Shown: piece by piece, positions 45,742 through 54,528 of the stretch
How the letters are laid out: each line of letters begins with the position of its first letter
Numbering within the stretch: the stretch's first letter is position 1
DNA from: Nocardia wallacei
GTDB lineage: Bacteria > Actinomycetota > Actinomycetes > Mycobacteriales > Mycobacteriaceae
Reading direction: 5' to 3'
Length of the DNA: 64,000 nt
NCBI RefSeq assembly: GCF_014466955.1
Contig: NZ_AP023396.1
Location: 7,068,001 to 7,132,000, forward strand
Notes under the pieces: generated by a model
Databases searched by the model: none
Told to the model about the DNA's origin: nothing
What the model saw: only the letters and a program-made list of their open reading frames with translations
Program-made: the position numbers and the translations under genes

Positions 45742-47409
45742 CTAGCCGCGCGCGGCCTTCAGCAGATCCTCGCGGGTGGTGAACTTGACCCGCGGGCGCC
45801 CGCCGGACTTGCCCGCGGACTTCTCGGCGGTGTCGATGGCCTTCCAGCCCTCGCGGTCCACCAGATCGGGCTGCCGCTGGGCCAGCAGCGCCTTCAGCGC
45901 GCCCCGGTCGGCCTGCGGGGCGGTCAGCTTGCCCGAGGTGAAGTCGTCGAGCAACTGCTCGACGGTCTCCTGGGCGTCGACCCGGTTGGAGCCGATGACA
46001 CCTCGCGGGCCGCGCTTGATCCAGCCCGAGACGTACACGCCGGGCAGGTGCGCGCTGTCGACGACGACGCGGCCGTGTTCGTTCGGGACGATCCCGGTGG
46101 CCTCGTCGAACGGCAGATCCGCCACCGGTTCGCCGCGATAGCCGATGGACCGCAGCACCAGCGACGCCGGTAGCGACTCGGTGCGATCGGTGGCACGGGC
46201 GGTGACCCGGCCGTCCGCGGAGACCAGTTCGTTGTGCACGAACTCCACACCCTCGACCCGGTCGGTACCGGTGACGGCGGACGGTGAGGTCAGGTAGCGG
46301 AACACGATGCGCTTATGTGCCGGGTTGGGCGTCTTGGCCGCGTACTCCTGGGCCAGTGCGTATTTCAGCTGCAACGACGGCTCGACGTCCGGATCGTCCA
46401 GCAGCGCCCGGCTGCCCGGGTCCAGCTCCAGCTCGGCCGGATCGATGATCACATCGATCCCCTTCAGGTAGCCCAGCGCCAGGAACTCCGGCGAGGTGTA
46501 GGCCGCCTGCAGCGGCCCGCGCCGGCCCAGTACCACGACCTCGCGAATGTTGCTGTTACGCAACGCGTCCAGGGCGTGGTCGGCGATGTCGGTCTTGGCC
46601 AGCTCGTCCGGGTCCAGGGTCAGCACCCGCGCCACGTCCAGGGCGACGTTGCCGTTGCCGACGATGACCGCGCGCTCCCCCGACAGGTCGAAGGTGCGGT
46701 CCGCGTAGTCGGGATGCCCGTTGTACCAGGACACGAACTCGGTGGCGGAGTGACTGCCGGGCAGATCCTCGCCGGGCACACCCAGCCGCCGATCGGTGGA
46801 CGCGCCGACGGCGTAGATCACCGCGTGGTGGTGTGCCAGCAGCTCCTCGTGCGAAATGTGGGTTCCCACCTCGACATTCAGGTGGTATTGCAGGGTGTCG
46901 CGGCGGAAGGCGCTCTCGAACATGCCCGACACCGTCTTGGTGCCCGGATGGTCCGGCGCCACACCGGCGCGCACCAGCCCCCAGGGGGTGGGCAGCCGGT
47001 CGAACATCTCGACCTCGACATCGGCGCGCCGCAGCAGTTCCTCGGCCGCGTAGCAGGCCGCCGGGCCCGCGCCGACGATCGCGACGCGCAGCGTGCCCAG
47101 TTCCTTCGGCGGCCGCGCCGGTGTCACCAGCGGATCGAAATTCGACTCCAGCGGATGCCGCTGGAAGTAGGTCGCGTTGATATCGCGGAAACGCGCCAGG
47201 GAAGCCGAGAGATCGTCCTCGGAGAAGATGGCCTCCACCGGGCAGGCATCCACGCACGCGCCGCAATCGATGCAGGTGTCGGGGTCGATGTAGAGCTGCT
47301 CGGTCGTCGCGAACTCGGGTTGCTCCGGAGTGGGACGAATGCAATCGACCGGGCACTCGGGTACGCAGCTGGCGTCGTTGCAACAACGCTGCGTGATCAC
47401 ATAGGCCAT
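45742..47409 (-). CDS. fprB: Ferredoxin-NADP reductase with N-terminal 7Fe/2[4Fe-4S] ferredoxin (FprB-like)
   Basis: A 555-residue fusion. The N-terminal ferredoxin (AYVITQRCCNDASCVPECPV; CIDCGACVDACPVEAIF) is joined to an adrenodoxin-reductase-type flavoprotein: FAD motif LRVAIVGAGPAACYAAEELL, TPWGLVRAGVAPDHPGTK and NADP motif AVIVGNGNVALDVARVL. The C-terminus contains LPGVYVSGWIKRGPRGVIGS. It would move electrons between NADPH and ferredoxins serving P450s. ATG 47409 begins exactly at the ferredoxin; the longer frame from 47469 is unlikely. Confidence 0.93.
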   Translation of the reverse strand: MAYVITQRCCNDASCVPECPVDCIRPTPEQPEFATTEQLYIDPDTCIDCGACVDACPVEAIFSEDDLSASLARFRDINATYFQRHPLESNFDPLVTPARPPKELGTLRVAIVGAGPAACYAAEELLRRADVEVEMFDRLPTPWGLVRAGVAPDHPGTKTVSGMFESAFRRDTLQYHLNVEVGTHISHEELLAHHHAVIYAVGASTDRRLGVPGEDLPGSHSATEFVSWYNGHPDYADRTFDLSGERAVIVGNGNVALDVARVLTLDPDELAKTDIADHALDALRNSNIREVVVLGRRGPLQAAYTSPEFLALGYLKGIDVIIDPAELELDPGSRALLDDPDVEPSLQLKYALAQEYAAKTPNPAHKRIVFRYLTSPSAVTGTDRVEGVEFVHNELVSADGRVTARATDRTESLPASLVLRSIGYRGEPVADLPFDEATGIVPNEHGRVVVDSAHLPGVYVSGWIKRGPRGVIGSNRVDAQETVEQLLDDFTSGKLTAPQADRGALKALLAQRQPDLVDREGWKAIDTAEKSAGKSGGRPRVKFTTREDLLKAARG

Positions 47410-47471
47410 ATCTCGCAGATCCTCGAAACATCCATGGTCAGTACTCCGCCCGGGGGTTGGACGGGGCATGC

Positions 47472-47505
47472 GTCACACCCATTGGCCACGAGCCAACGGT
47501 GTGAC
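47472..47505. promoter_or_regulatory. Inverted repeat between fprB and sixA
   Basis: GTCACACC-CA-TTGGC and GCCAA-C-GGTGTGAC form arms of 13 matched bases around a five-base centre, 62 bases upstream of fprB. A candidate operator for fprB; the cognate regulator is unknown. Confidence 0.4.
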
Positions 47506-47600
47506 ACCACCATCAGTGTGCCTCGAGCGTGAGCTGTATCTCCGCTCAGGAGGGTGTCGTGCAACACACCGGTATACGGGTTGCGGCTTACGGTAGGCCT

Positions 47601-48092
47601 ATGGCGTGGACTCTGATCCTCATGCGGCACGGCAAATCGAGCTATCCGCCGGGCGTCGCCGACCACGAACGGCCGCTGGCGCCGCGGGGGCGCCGCGAGG
47701 CGGGACTGGCCGGTGACTGGCTGCGCGACACCCAGCCCGCGATCGACGCGGTGCGCTGCTCGGATTCGGTGCGCACCCGCGAAACCCTGGCGGCCACCGG
47801 CCTCACCGCCCCGGTGCACTACGAGCCGTCGATCTACGAGGCCTCGGCGCGCGCACTGATCGAGCTGATCCAGCTCTGCGACGACAAGGTGCGGACGCTG
47901 CTGCTGATCGGACACTCCCCCGGAATCCCGTGGACCGCTTGGGAATTGGCCGCCAACCGCGACTCCGCCGCGGCCACCGACCTCAGCCGCAAGTTCCCCA
48001 CCTCGGCCCTGGCCGTGCTGGAGTTCGAACGGCCGTGGGCGCAAGCCGATCCGGGCACCGGCGAGCTGACGCGCTTCCACGTGCCCCGCTGA
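47601..48092 (+). CDS. sixA: Phosphohistidine phosphatase SixA family protein
   Basis: A 163-residue histidine phosphatase superfamily member. The catalytic RHG is in TLILMRHGKSSYPPGVADHE, followed by RPLAPRGRREAGLAGDWL; the second His is in LLLIGHSPGIPW. Short length and the 'ERPLAPRGRREA' segment match SixA. Target protein unknown. ATG 47601 fits the family start. Confidence 0.85.
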   Translation: MAWTLILMRHGKSSYPPGVADHERPLAPRGRREAGLAGDWLRDTQPAIDAVRCSDSVRTRETLAATGLTAPVHYEPSIYEASARALIELIQLCDDKVRTLLLIGHSPGIPWTAWELAANRDSAAATDLSRKFPTSALAVLEFERPWAQADPGTGELTRFHVPR

Positions 48093-48103
48093 ACGGCGAC
48101 GGG

Positions 48104-48304
48104 TCAGCCCAGCAGCTTGCCGCGGACCACCACGACGGCACCGAGCAGCACGAGCACCACGAGCGCGACGAACCAGTTGGTGAGTGCCCAGACGACACCC
48201 AGAACGATGAGCACCGGCACCGCCGCGATAGCGGCGATCACCGGATTCTCCTTGACCGTCTCGAGGGCCGAACGCGCCCTGATCCGATCGATCTCTTTGG
48301 CCAT
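48104..48304 (-). CDS. Small membrane protein
   Basis: A 66-residue protein: a charged N-terminus (MAKEIDRIRARSALETVKEN) and two adjoining hydrophobic helices (about residues 22-41 and 44-62) ending GKLLG. No family recognised. Codon use is normal, and TACTCT lies about 10 bases before the ATG as a possible -10, so the transcript may be leaderless. Confidence 0.6.
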   Translation of the reverse strand: MAKEIDRIRARSALETVKENPVIAAIAAVPVLIVLGVVWALTNWFVALVVLVLLGAVVVVRGKLLG

Positions 48305-48363
48305 GCGTCCAGAGTAGGCCGGTTCGCCGGTTTCTGTCGGTGCTCGGTGAGACCCTCTGAACC

Positions 48364-48732
48364 ATGGATTGGAAAATCGAACTCGTCGCCATTCCCGTCA
48401 CGGACGTCGATCGGGCCAAGGAGTTCTACACCAGCATCGGTTTCAATGCCGACCACGACCACAGCCCCTCCGACGACATCCGTTTCGTGCAGCTCACGCC
48501 GCCGGGTTCCGGATGTTCGATCTGTATCGGCCGCGGCATCACCCAGGCCGCACCGGGCAGTGTCGAGGGCATGCAGATGGTCGTCGCCAGCGCCCAGCAG
48601 GCCTACGAGCAGCTGATCGCGGCCGGGGTGCAGGCCACGCCGGTGAAGGACGAGGGCTGGGGCCTGTTCACCTACTTCACCGACCCCGACGGCAACAAGT
48701 GGGCGGTACAGGAGCTGCCCAACTACAACTAG
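48364..48732 (+). CDS. VOC family (glyoxalase-like) protein
   Basis: A 122-residue single VOC domain: VAIPVTDVDRAKEFYTSIGF opens the fold, VKDEGWGLFTYFTDPDGNKW closes it, and Glu in VQELPNYN is a likely metal ligand. One chain probably dimerises to form two sites. Substrate unknown. It ends just before the MerR promoter. Confidence 0.84.
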   Translation: MDWKIELVAIPVTDVDRAKEFYTSIGFNADHDHSPSDDIRFVQLTPPGSGCSICIGRGITQAAPGSVEGMQMVVASAQQAYEQLIAAGVQATPVKDEGWGLFTYFTDPDGNKWAVQELPNYN

Positions 48733-48735
48733 CCC

Positions 48736-48766
48736 TTGCTTGGAGTGCACTCCAGGTCGGTACCGT
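48736..48766 (+). promoter_or_regulatory. MerR-type promoter with palindromic operator in a 19-bp spacer
   Basis: TTGCTT (48736-48741) and TACCGT (48761-48766) are separated by 19 bases, the overlong spacer typical of MerR-controlled promoters. Within it lies TGGAGTGCACTCCA (48741-48754), a perfect palindrome. Autoregulation of the MerR gene 28 bases downstream is likely. Confidence 0.65.
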
Positions 48767-48793
48767 CTCAGTAGGACAACAGGAGGCGAACCG

Positions 48794-49219
48794 ATGGGTG
48801 CTCCCGTACAGCAGGACATCGACCAGACCGAGTTCGAGCGGCCGCGCTATTCGATCGGCGAGGCCGCCGCACGCTCGGGGCTGAGCCGGGACACGCTGCG
48901 CTGGTACGAGCGGATCGGCCTGATGGATTACGTCGGCCGCGATTCCGGCGGTAAGCGCCGGTTCAGCGATCGCGATCTGCACTGGCTGCATCTGATCAGC
49001 TGCCTGCGGCTGACCGGCATGTCGGTGGCCGACATGCTGCACTATGCCGAGCTGGTCCGGGCGGGCGACGTGACGACGCCGCAGCGGCTGCAGATGTTCC
49101 GCGACACCCGCGACGGCGTGCTGGCGCGCATCGACGAACTGAATCAGACCCTGGCCGTGCTGGACCGCAAGATCACCATGTACGAGGGCCGGGTGGCCGC
49201 GATGAGCCCCGCGGTCTAG
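48794..49219 (+). CDS. MerR family regulator
   Basis: A 141-residue regulator. The winged HTH (YSIGEAAARSGLSRDTLRWY then ERIGLMDYVGRDSGGKRRFS) is followed by a coiled-coil dimer helix (LQMFRDTRDGVLARIDELNQ). There is no cysteine in the C-terminus, so metal or thiol sensing is unlikely. ATG after AGGAGGCGAACCG. The operator at 48736-48766 is probably its own. Confidence 0.88.
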   Translation: MGAPVQQDIDQTEFERPRYSIGEAAARSGLSRDTLRWYERIGLMDYVGRDSGGKRRFSDRDLHWLHLISCLRLTGMSVADMLHYAELVRAGDVTTPQRLQMFRDTRDGVLARIDELNQTLAVLDRKITMYEGRVAAMSPAV

Positions 49220-49233
49220 TCCGCGCCCGAGTC

Positions 49234-49851
49234 TCAGCCGATCAGCCGGATGGTGTGGCCGGTGTGGTCCGCCTTCGCGCGCAGGTAGCGGACGTTGTCG
49301 GGGGTGGCGTGCACGCCGGTCGGTACCGTCTCGCGGACCCGGATGCCCAGGGCCCGAAGCTGTCTCGGCTTCTCGGGGTTGTTGGTGAGCAGATCGATCT
49401 CGCCGATGCCGAGGGCGGTCAGCATCTGCGCGGCGGCGGTGTAGTCGCGACCGTCCTCGGGCAGGCCCAGCGCGGTGTTGGCCTGGTAGGTGTCGAGCCC
49501 CGCGTCCTGCAGCGCGTAGGCGTCGAGCTTGTTGTAGAGACCGATGTCGCGCCCCTCCTGACGCAGGTACAGCAGCACGCCGCCGACCGCGTCGATGCGT
49601 TCCACCGACTCGCGCAGTTGCGGTCCGCAATCGCAACGCGCCGAACCGAACACGTCCCCGGTCAGGCATTCGGAGTGCAGCCGGACCAGCGGCACCTGTG
49701 CCGGTGCGCCGAGCACGAGGGCGAGGTGCTCGCGCCCGTCGTCGAGTCCGTCGAAGGTGATCGCCTCGGCCCGGGTGGCGTATCCGTCACCGAATCTCAG
49801 CGGTATGCGGACGCGGGTGCGGACACTGCCGCCGATGTCTGTGCCGTGCAT
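49234..49851 (-). CDS. ribA: GTP cyclohydrolase II (stand-alone RibA)
   Basis: A 205-residue enzyme for the first step of riboflavin synthesis. The zinc site is HSECLTGDVFGSARCDCGPQ (three Cys); VGGVLLYLRQEGRDIGLYNK and LLTNNPEKPRQLRALGIRV are hallmark stretches. No RibB domain is attached, unlike the usual bifunctional form. ATG 49851 follows GGAG. Divergent from the GNAT gene; no riboswitch seen in the 135-base gap. Confidence 0.93.
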   Translation of the reverse strand: MHGTDIGGSVRTRVRIPLRFGDGYATRAEAITFDGLDDGREHLALVLGAPAQVPLVRLHSECLTGDVFGSARCDCGPQLRESVERIDAVGGVLLYLRQEGRDIGLYNKLDAYALQDAGLDTYQANTALGLPEDGRDYTAAAQMLTALGIGEIDLLTNNPEKPRQLRALGIRVRETVPTGVHATPDNVRYLRAKADHTGHTIRLIG

Positions 49852-49986
49852 GGCTGCTCCGAGATCCGGGGAACGTTTCGTTCGAATTCGAACCGACTGG
49901 GCGCGAGGGTTATTCCGCCGCGAACCACGGCCGTGCGGGGCCCGGTTACGATGCCAGCGATATGCAGCGGAAGGAGAGATGAGGCA

Positions 49987-50298
49987 ATGACCGAGCAGGC
50001 TGTGACCACGACCGTCGTCCGCAACGAGGCACAGCATCGCTACGAGGTGTGGTACGGGGACAAGCTGGCCGGGTTCACCGAATACCGCGAGCGCGACGAG
50101 GACACCATCTTCATCCACACCGAGATCGACAGCGAGTTCGGCGGCAAGGGACTGGGCAGCACGCTGGCCCGCAAGGCGATCGAGGACGTGGTCGCCCGCG
50201 GCGGCGCCATCGTGCCGCGCTGCCCGTTCATCAAGAGCTGGCTGGACAAGCACCCGGAGTTCGACGAGCACGTCGTCGGCAAGGGCATCCAGCGGTGA
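49987..50298 (+). CDS. GNAT-like N-acetyltransferase (YjdJ/Gcn5-related type)
   Basis: A 103-residue minimal acetyltransferase: YEVWYGDKLAGFTEYRERDE, then IHTEIDSEFGGKGLGSTLAR with the acetyl-CoA loop GGKGLG, and VPRCPFIKSWLDKHPEF with a conserved Cys. This is the small Gcn5-like group. Substrate unknown. GAGG precedes the ATG. Its stop overlaps the pirin GTG by four bases. Confidence 0.85.
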   Translation: MTEQAVTTTVVRNEAQHRYEVWYGDKLAGFTEYRERDEDTIFIHTEIDSEFGGKGLGSTLARKAIEDVVARGGAIVPRCPFIKSWLDKHPEFDEHVVGKGIQR

Positions 50299-51314
50299 GC
50301 GACCTGGAGGCCCGCCCCGACGAGGCGCTGTGCGAGGCTGCCCCGGCGCCCGGACCGCGTGCCGATTTCCATCCGGCGCGGGTGGTGCCGCTGGGCGGGG
50401 TGCGGGGCGTCACCGTGGAACGCGTGCTGCCCCAGCGCGATCTGCCGACCGTCGGGGCCTGGTGCTTCCTGGACCATTTCGGTTCGCCCGCCGCGAGCGC
50501 GGAGCTGCCGCCGGACATCGATCCGCATCCGCACATCGGGTTGCAGACGGTCACCTGGCCGTTCGAGGGCCGCATCCGCCATCGCGACAGCGTGGGCTCC
50601 GACGTGCGGATCGAACCCGGCCAGCTGAATCTGATGACCTCGGGCCGCGGGATCGCGCACTCCGAGTACACGGTGCCGGGCGCGCCCGCCGGACACGGGC
50701 TGCAGTTCTGGATCGCGTTGCCCGGCAACCGAACCGGGATCGACCCGCATTTCGAGCAGCACCGCGACCTGCCGGTGCTGGAGCTGCCGGGCCTGCGCGC
50801 CACGGTGCTGATCGGTTCACTGGGCGCGACGGCCGGATCCGGCCCGGCCCGGCGGGTGAGCTCGCCCGCCGTCGCCTACACCCCGATCGTCGGCGCGGAC
50901 CTGCGCGTCGAGCCGGGCGCCGCGGTCGACCTCACGCTGGAACCGGAGTTCGAGCACGCCCTGCTCGTCATCGACGGCGAACTCGCCGCGGGCGATATCC
51001 CCGCCACGCCGGGCCCGCTGCTGTATCTGGGCAGCGACCGCGCCACGTTGCGGCTCACCAGTGCGCGCGGGGCGCACGCCGTGCTGATCGGCGGGGAGCC
51101 GTTCGGTGAGGACATCGTGATGTGGTGGAACTTCGTGGGCCGCAGCCACGAGGAGATCGAGGCGGCCCGAAATGATTGGGAGAACCGCGATCTCGGCCGG
51201 TTCCCCGGTATCGCAGGCCACCCGCCGGAGCAGCGCATCCCCGCTCCGCCGCTGCCGAACCTGCGGTTGAAGCCGCGCACGCGTCGGTTCACCCGAAACC
51301 CCACCGACACCTGA
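50295..51314 (+). CDS. Pirin family protein
   Basis: A 339-residue bicupin. The metal site of the N-terminal cupin is DPHPHIGLQTVTWPFEG with HRDSVGSD, and the RIEPGQLNLMTSGRGIAHSE stretch is diagnostic. Pirins act as metal-dependent quercetinases or redox regulators; the role here is unknown. GTG start in a GTGA overlap with the acetyltransferase gene. Confidence 0.9.
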   Translation: MSDLEARPDEALCEAAPAPGPRADFHPARVVPLGGVRGVTVERVLPQRDLPTVGAWCFLDHFGSPAASAELPPDIDPHPHIGLQTVTWPFEGRIRHRDSVGSDVRIEPGQLNLMTSGRGIAHSEYTVPGAPAGHGLQFWIALPGNRTGIDPHFEQHRDLPVLELPGLRATVLIGSLGATAGSGPARRVSSPAVAYTPIVGADLRVEPGAAVDLTLEPEFEHALLVIDGELAAGDIPATPGPLLYLGSDRATLRLTSARGAHAVLIGGEPFGEDIVMWWNFVGRSHEEIEAARNDWENRDLGRFPGIAGHPPEQRIPAPPLPNLRLKPRTRRFTRNPTDT

Positions 51315-51321
51315 CCGATCG

Positions 51322-52215
51322 TCAGTGCCGGTCGAAACCCCCACTCCCCGAATCGATGTCCGCGCCCGACGGCTCGCCTTCCGCCTCCATCGACTGGGTG
51401 CCGATGACCCGTAGCAGCGCCAGCTTCTCCTGCGCGTCGGTGCCCGGGCACGGATAGAAGACGTGCAGCGACAGCGACGCGTTCACCGTGAGAAGGGTTT
51501 CGCATACCAGATCCAGCATCCCCACCCGGGGATGATCGATGCGCTTGTCGTCGCCGACCCGCACGGCGACCTCGTGCCGGGTCCACAATCGCTCGAACTC
51601 GGGGCTGGCGGCGCGCAATCGCGTCACCAGTTCGACCACATCGGCGTCGCCGGAGCGGCGGGCAGCGGTGGCCCGCAGGTCCGCGACGTGATTGCGGACC
51701 AGGCGATCCCAGTCCTCGGCGGGGAATTTGGCGCGCTCCGCGGGATGGGCGAACCACCGCCACAACAGGTAGCGGTCCATTCCGGTGAATCTCGTGCAAT
51801 CCCCCGCCAGGATGACGTGCATCCGGTTCTGTACCAGGACTTCACCGAGGTCGGTGACCACGCAGGCCGGGGTGTCCTCGAGCTTGTCCAGCACATAGAG
51901 CAGCCCCGGACGGACGTGCCCGTCGCCGCCACGCGTCGGCGACGGATGGTCGCACAGGTGGAACAGATGGTCGCGCTCGTCGTCGGTCAGGCGCAGGGCG
52001 CGGGCGAGCGCGCTCAGCACCTGCGCCGACGGACGCGGGCCGCGGGATTGCTCGAGCCGGGTGTAATAGTCGGTCGACATGCCCGCCAGCAGAGCCACCT
52101 CGTCGCGCCGCAGGCCGGGCGTGCGCCGGCGCAGACCGGGCAGCAGTCCCACGTCCGCCGGCTGCAGCCGCTCGCGGCGGCGGCGCAGGAAATCGGCGAG
52201 ATCATCGCGGTCCAT
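51322..52215 (-). CDS. XRE family regulator with MmyB-like ligand domain
   Basis: A 297-residue regulator. The HTH lies near residues 30-75 (RRTPGLRRDEVALLAGMSTD; YYTRLEQSRGPRPSAQVLSA). A C-terminal MmyB-like, PAS-type domain follows (YVLDKLEDTPACVVTDLGEV; NHVADLRATAARRSGD), which in this family binds fatty acids. Divergent from an aldo/keto reductase, the common partner, and thus its probable regulator. Confidence 0.88.
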   Translation of the reverse strand: MDRDDLADFLRRRRERLQPADVGLLPGLRRRTPGLRRDEVALLAGMSTDYYTRLEQSRGPRPSAQVLSALARALRLTDDERDHLFHLCDHPSPTRGGDGHVRPGLLYVLDKLEDTPACVVTDLGEVLVQNRMHVILAGDCTRFTGMDRYLLWRWFAHPAERAKFPAEDWDRLVRNHVADLRATAARRSGDADVVELVTRLRAASPEFERLWTRHEVAVRVGDDKRIDHPRVGMLDLVCETLLTVNASLSLHVFYPCPGTDAQEKLALLRVIGTQSMEAEGEPSGADIDSGSGGFDRH

Positions 52216-52315
52216 GTCTCCACTGTCCTCCACCGCCGCGTCCGCAACCAGGGATCGCCGATCCCCCGATAGGTGGTCTCTGCCGACGATCGGCGCCGGG
52301 CCGCAGGATGGCGGT

Positions 52316-53320
52316 ATGACCACCATCGATACAGTGCGACTCGGAGCCACCGGCCCCGTCACCGGCCGCATCGGCCTCGGCGCGATGGGCATGTCCGGCG
52401 CGTACGGCGCCTCGGACGAGGCCGACTCGATCGCGACCATCCACGCCGCCCTGGACTCCGGCGCCGGCCTGATCGACACCGGCGACTTCTACGGCGCGGG
52501 CCACAACGAGGCGCTGATCCGGCGCGCGCTCGCCGACCGCCCGCGCGAGGACTACCTGCTCAGTGTGAAGTTCGGCGCCATGCGCGGACCGGACGGCGCT
52601 TTCGTCGGGGTCGACACCCGGCCCGCGGCGATCCGCAACTTCCTCACCTACTCCCTGCAGCGGCTCGGCGTCGAATACATCGATATCTACCGGCCCGCCC
52701 GGCTGGACCCGAACGTTCCGATCGAGGACACCGTCGGTGCGATCGCTGAGCTGATCGACGAGGGCTACGTGCGGCACATCGGGCTGTCCGAGGTCGGCGC
52801 CGACACGCTGCGCCGCGCCGCCGCCGTGCATCCGATCTCGGACCTGCAGATCGAATACGCGTTGATCTCCCGCGGTATCGAACGGGAGATCCTGCCCACC
52901 GCCCGCGAACTCGGCATCGGCATCACCGCGTACGGCGTGCTGTCGCGCGGCCTGCTCAGCGATTCGATGCGCGGGGCGAAGACCTTCGCGCCGGACGACT
53001 TCCGCGCCCACAGCCCGCGCTTCCAGGGCGAGAACCTCACGGCCAATCTGGAGTTGGTGGAGGCGCTGGCGAAGATCGCCGAACAGCGCGGCGTCAAGGT
53101 GGCACAGCTGGCCATCGCCTGGGTGCTGTCCCGCGGCGACGACATCGTCCCGGTCATCGGGGCGCGGCGTGCCGACCGGTGGACGGAAGCCGTTGCGGCA
53201 CTGGACATCCGGCTCTCGGCGGCGGAACTTGCCGAGATCGAGGCGGCCGCGCCCGCGGACCGGGTGGCCGGGGACCGGTACGCGCCCGCGCAGATGGCGA
53301 TGCTGGACAGCGAACGCTGA
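52316..53320 (+). CDS. Aldo/keto reductase
   Basis: A 334-residue TIM-barrel NADPH-dependent reductase. Asp and Tyr are in GLIDTGDFYGAGHNE and Lys in YLLSVKFGAMRG; the usual catalytic His position (YxLHRxD) reads YIDIYRPARLDP, with Ala in place of His. NADPH contacts appear in AWVLSRGDDIVPVIGARRAD. Substrate unknown. ATG at 52316. Confidence 0.88.
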   Translation: MTTIDTVRLGATGPVTGRIGLGAMGMSGAYGASDEADSIATIHAALDSGAGLIDTGDFYGAGHNEALIRRALADRPREDYLLSVKFGAMRGPDGAFVGVDTRPAAIRNFLTYSLQRLGVEYIDIYRPARLDPNVPIEDTVGAIAELIDEGYVRHIGLSEVGADTLRRAAAVHPISDLQIEYALISRGIEREILPTARELGIGITAYGVLSRGLLSDSMRGAKTFAPDDFRAHSPRFQGENLTANLELVEALAKIAEQRGVKVAQLAIAWVLSRGDDIVPVIGARRADRWTEAVAALDIRLSAAELAEIEAAAPADRVAGDRYAPAQMAMLDSER

Positions 53321-53427
53321 GCCGGATAACCCAATTGCGCCGCCCGGCAACTCTTCAGATCGCGCGCGCGGACCGGTAGTTTCATCCGGGACCCGGGCTA
53401 CCGGCCCGCTGCGCGAGAAAGTTGCCG

Positions 53428-54072
53428 ATGAGGATCACGAAATTCGTTGCGACAGCCCTGCTCTGCCTGACCACGGTGGCGGCGACTGCGGGATACGCCG
53501 CCGCCGAACCGGAACAGGCACCGTTCGAGGCCCTCGGCACCGACCACGGCGTCGGCTACCGGGTCGGGCTGACCGAGGACAAGCGCGCGGCCGTGAGCAC
53601 CCTGCGGGCCGGGCGCTTCCTGGCCACCTGGGACGCGGAATCCATTGCGATCACCGATGATTCGGGCCGATTCGTGACCAGTGTGCCGCTGCGCTACGAC
53701 ATCGCCGGGCACCCGCTGGAACTCGCGCCGATGATCGACGAGGGCGGGCGGCGGCTCACCCTGACCCCGTCGGGCCAGGCCCCGAACCCGGTGCGCGACA
53801 TCGACGCGCAGCAGCGGCTGTTCGACGTCGTGCAGGCGCATCTGCCGGCCGTGGCCTCCGGCGCCGCGATCGGCGCGGTCATCGGTTTCTTCGTCGGCTT
53901 CCCCGCCGGGCTGTTCATCTTCGACATCGTCACCGTGCCGATCTTCACCGTGCTGGGTGCACTGGTCGGCGGCGCGGTGGGGTTGCACGCGGCCGGTGGT
54001 GAACCGGCGATCGCCGAGGCCCGCCAGGCCGTCGATCACATGCTCACCGGCGTGGCCGGATCACCGCGGTAA
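53428..54072 (+). CDS. Exported or membrane-anchored protein of unknown function
   Basis: A 214-residue protein with a signal peptide (MRITKFVATALLCLTTVAAT, cleavage near GYAAAEP). The mature part has a beta-rich region (HGVGYRVGLTEDKRAAVSTL) and then two glycine-rich hydrophobic segments ([39 protein letters not shown]) that could form a hairpin in the membrane. No known domain. Its 3' end overlaps the convergent thioesterase gene by 29 bases. Confidence 0.72.
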   Translation: MRITKFVATALLCLTTVAATAGYAAAEPEQAPFEALGTDHGVGYRVGLTEDKRAAVSTLRAGRFLATWDAESIAITDDSGRFVTSVPLRYDIAGHPLELAPMIDEGGRRLTLTPSGQAPNPVRDIDAQQRLFDVVQAHLPAVASGAAIGAVIGFFVGFPAGLFIFDIVTVPIFTVLGALVGGAVGLHAAGGEPAIAEARQAVDHMLTGVAGSPR

Positions 54073-54511
54073 AGGTCGCCGCGGCAACGGATTTGCCGGT
54101 GTTGTCGGTGATGTCGACCGGCACCGCGAGTTCGATCGGTGTGCTCGCCTCGATGTCGGCGCGCGTGCGGGCGACGGTCTCGGCCGGCAGTTGCGACGTC
54201 GCGCGGATGGGTCCGGCCGTCCCCTTCGCGCGGGCCAGGTATTCGATCCGCCCGTCACGGGCGACGATGAACGCCGCGCTCATCAGGTCCACGATCCCGG
54301 AGATGGCGGCGCCCATCGCCGCCGTCTCGGCCAGGCCGAACAGGATCGCCGCATGCACGTCACCGTTGTGGTTCAGGTGCTCGGGCTGCGGCGCCATCTC
54401 CACGACGTTGCGGCCGACCTGGTAATCGACGCCGTCGATGCCGGCGAATTGCAGGAACCCCAGCTTCTTGAACCCGGCCATCACCAGTTCGCCCATTGCC
54501 GCGCTGTCCAT
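54044..54511 (-). CDS. Hotdog-fold thioesterase (PaaI/DUF4442-like) under a KstR box
   Basis: A 155-residue single hotdog protein: VVEMAPQPEHLNHNGDVHAA, then ILFGLAETAAMGAAISGIVD, the usual Asn-His-x-Gly and Glu of PaaI-type thioesterases, here as HLNHNGDVHAAILFGLAE. It probably hydrolyses acyl-CoA esters. ATG 54511 has GGAG upstream (GTG 54517 is an alternative). A perfect KstR motif is centred about 25 bases upstream, tying it to sterol degradation by inference. Confidence 0.82.
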   Translation of the reverse strand: MDSAAMGELVMAGFKKLGFLQFAGIDGVDYQVGRNVVEMAPQPEHLNHNGDVHAAILFGLAETAAMGAAISGIVDLMSAAFIVARDGRIEYLARAKGTAGPIRATSQLPAETVARTRADIEASTPIELAVPVDITDNTGKSVAAATFTAVIRPRR

Positions 54512-54528
54512 CGCCACTCCATCCGAGT

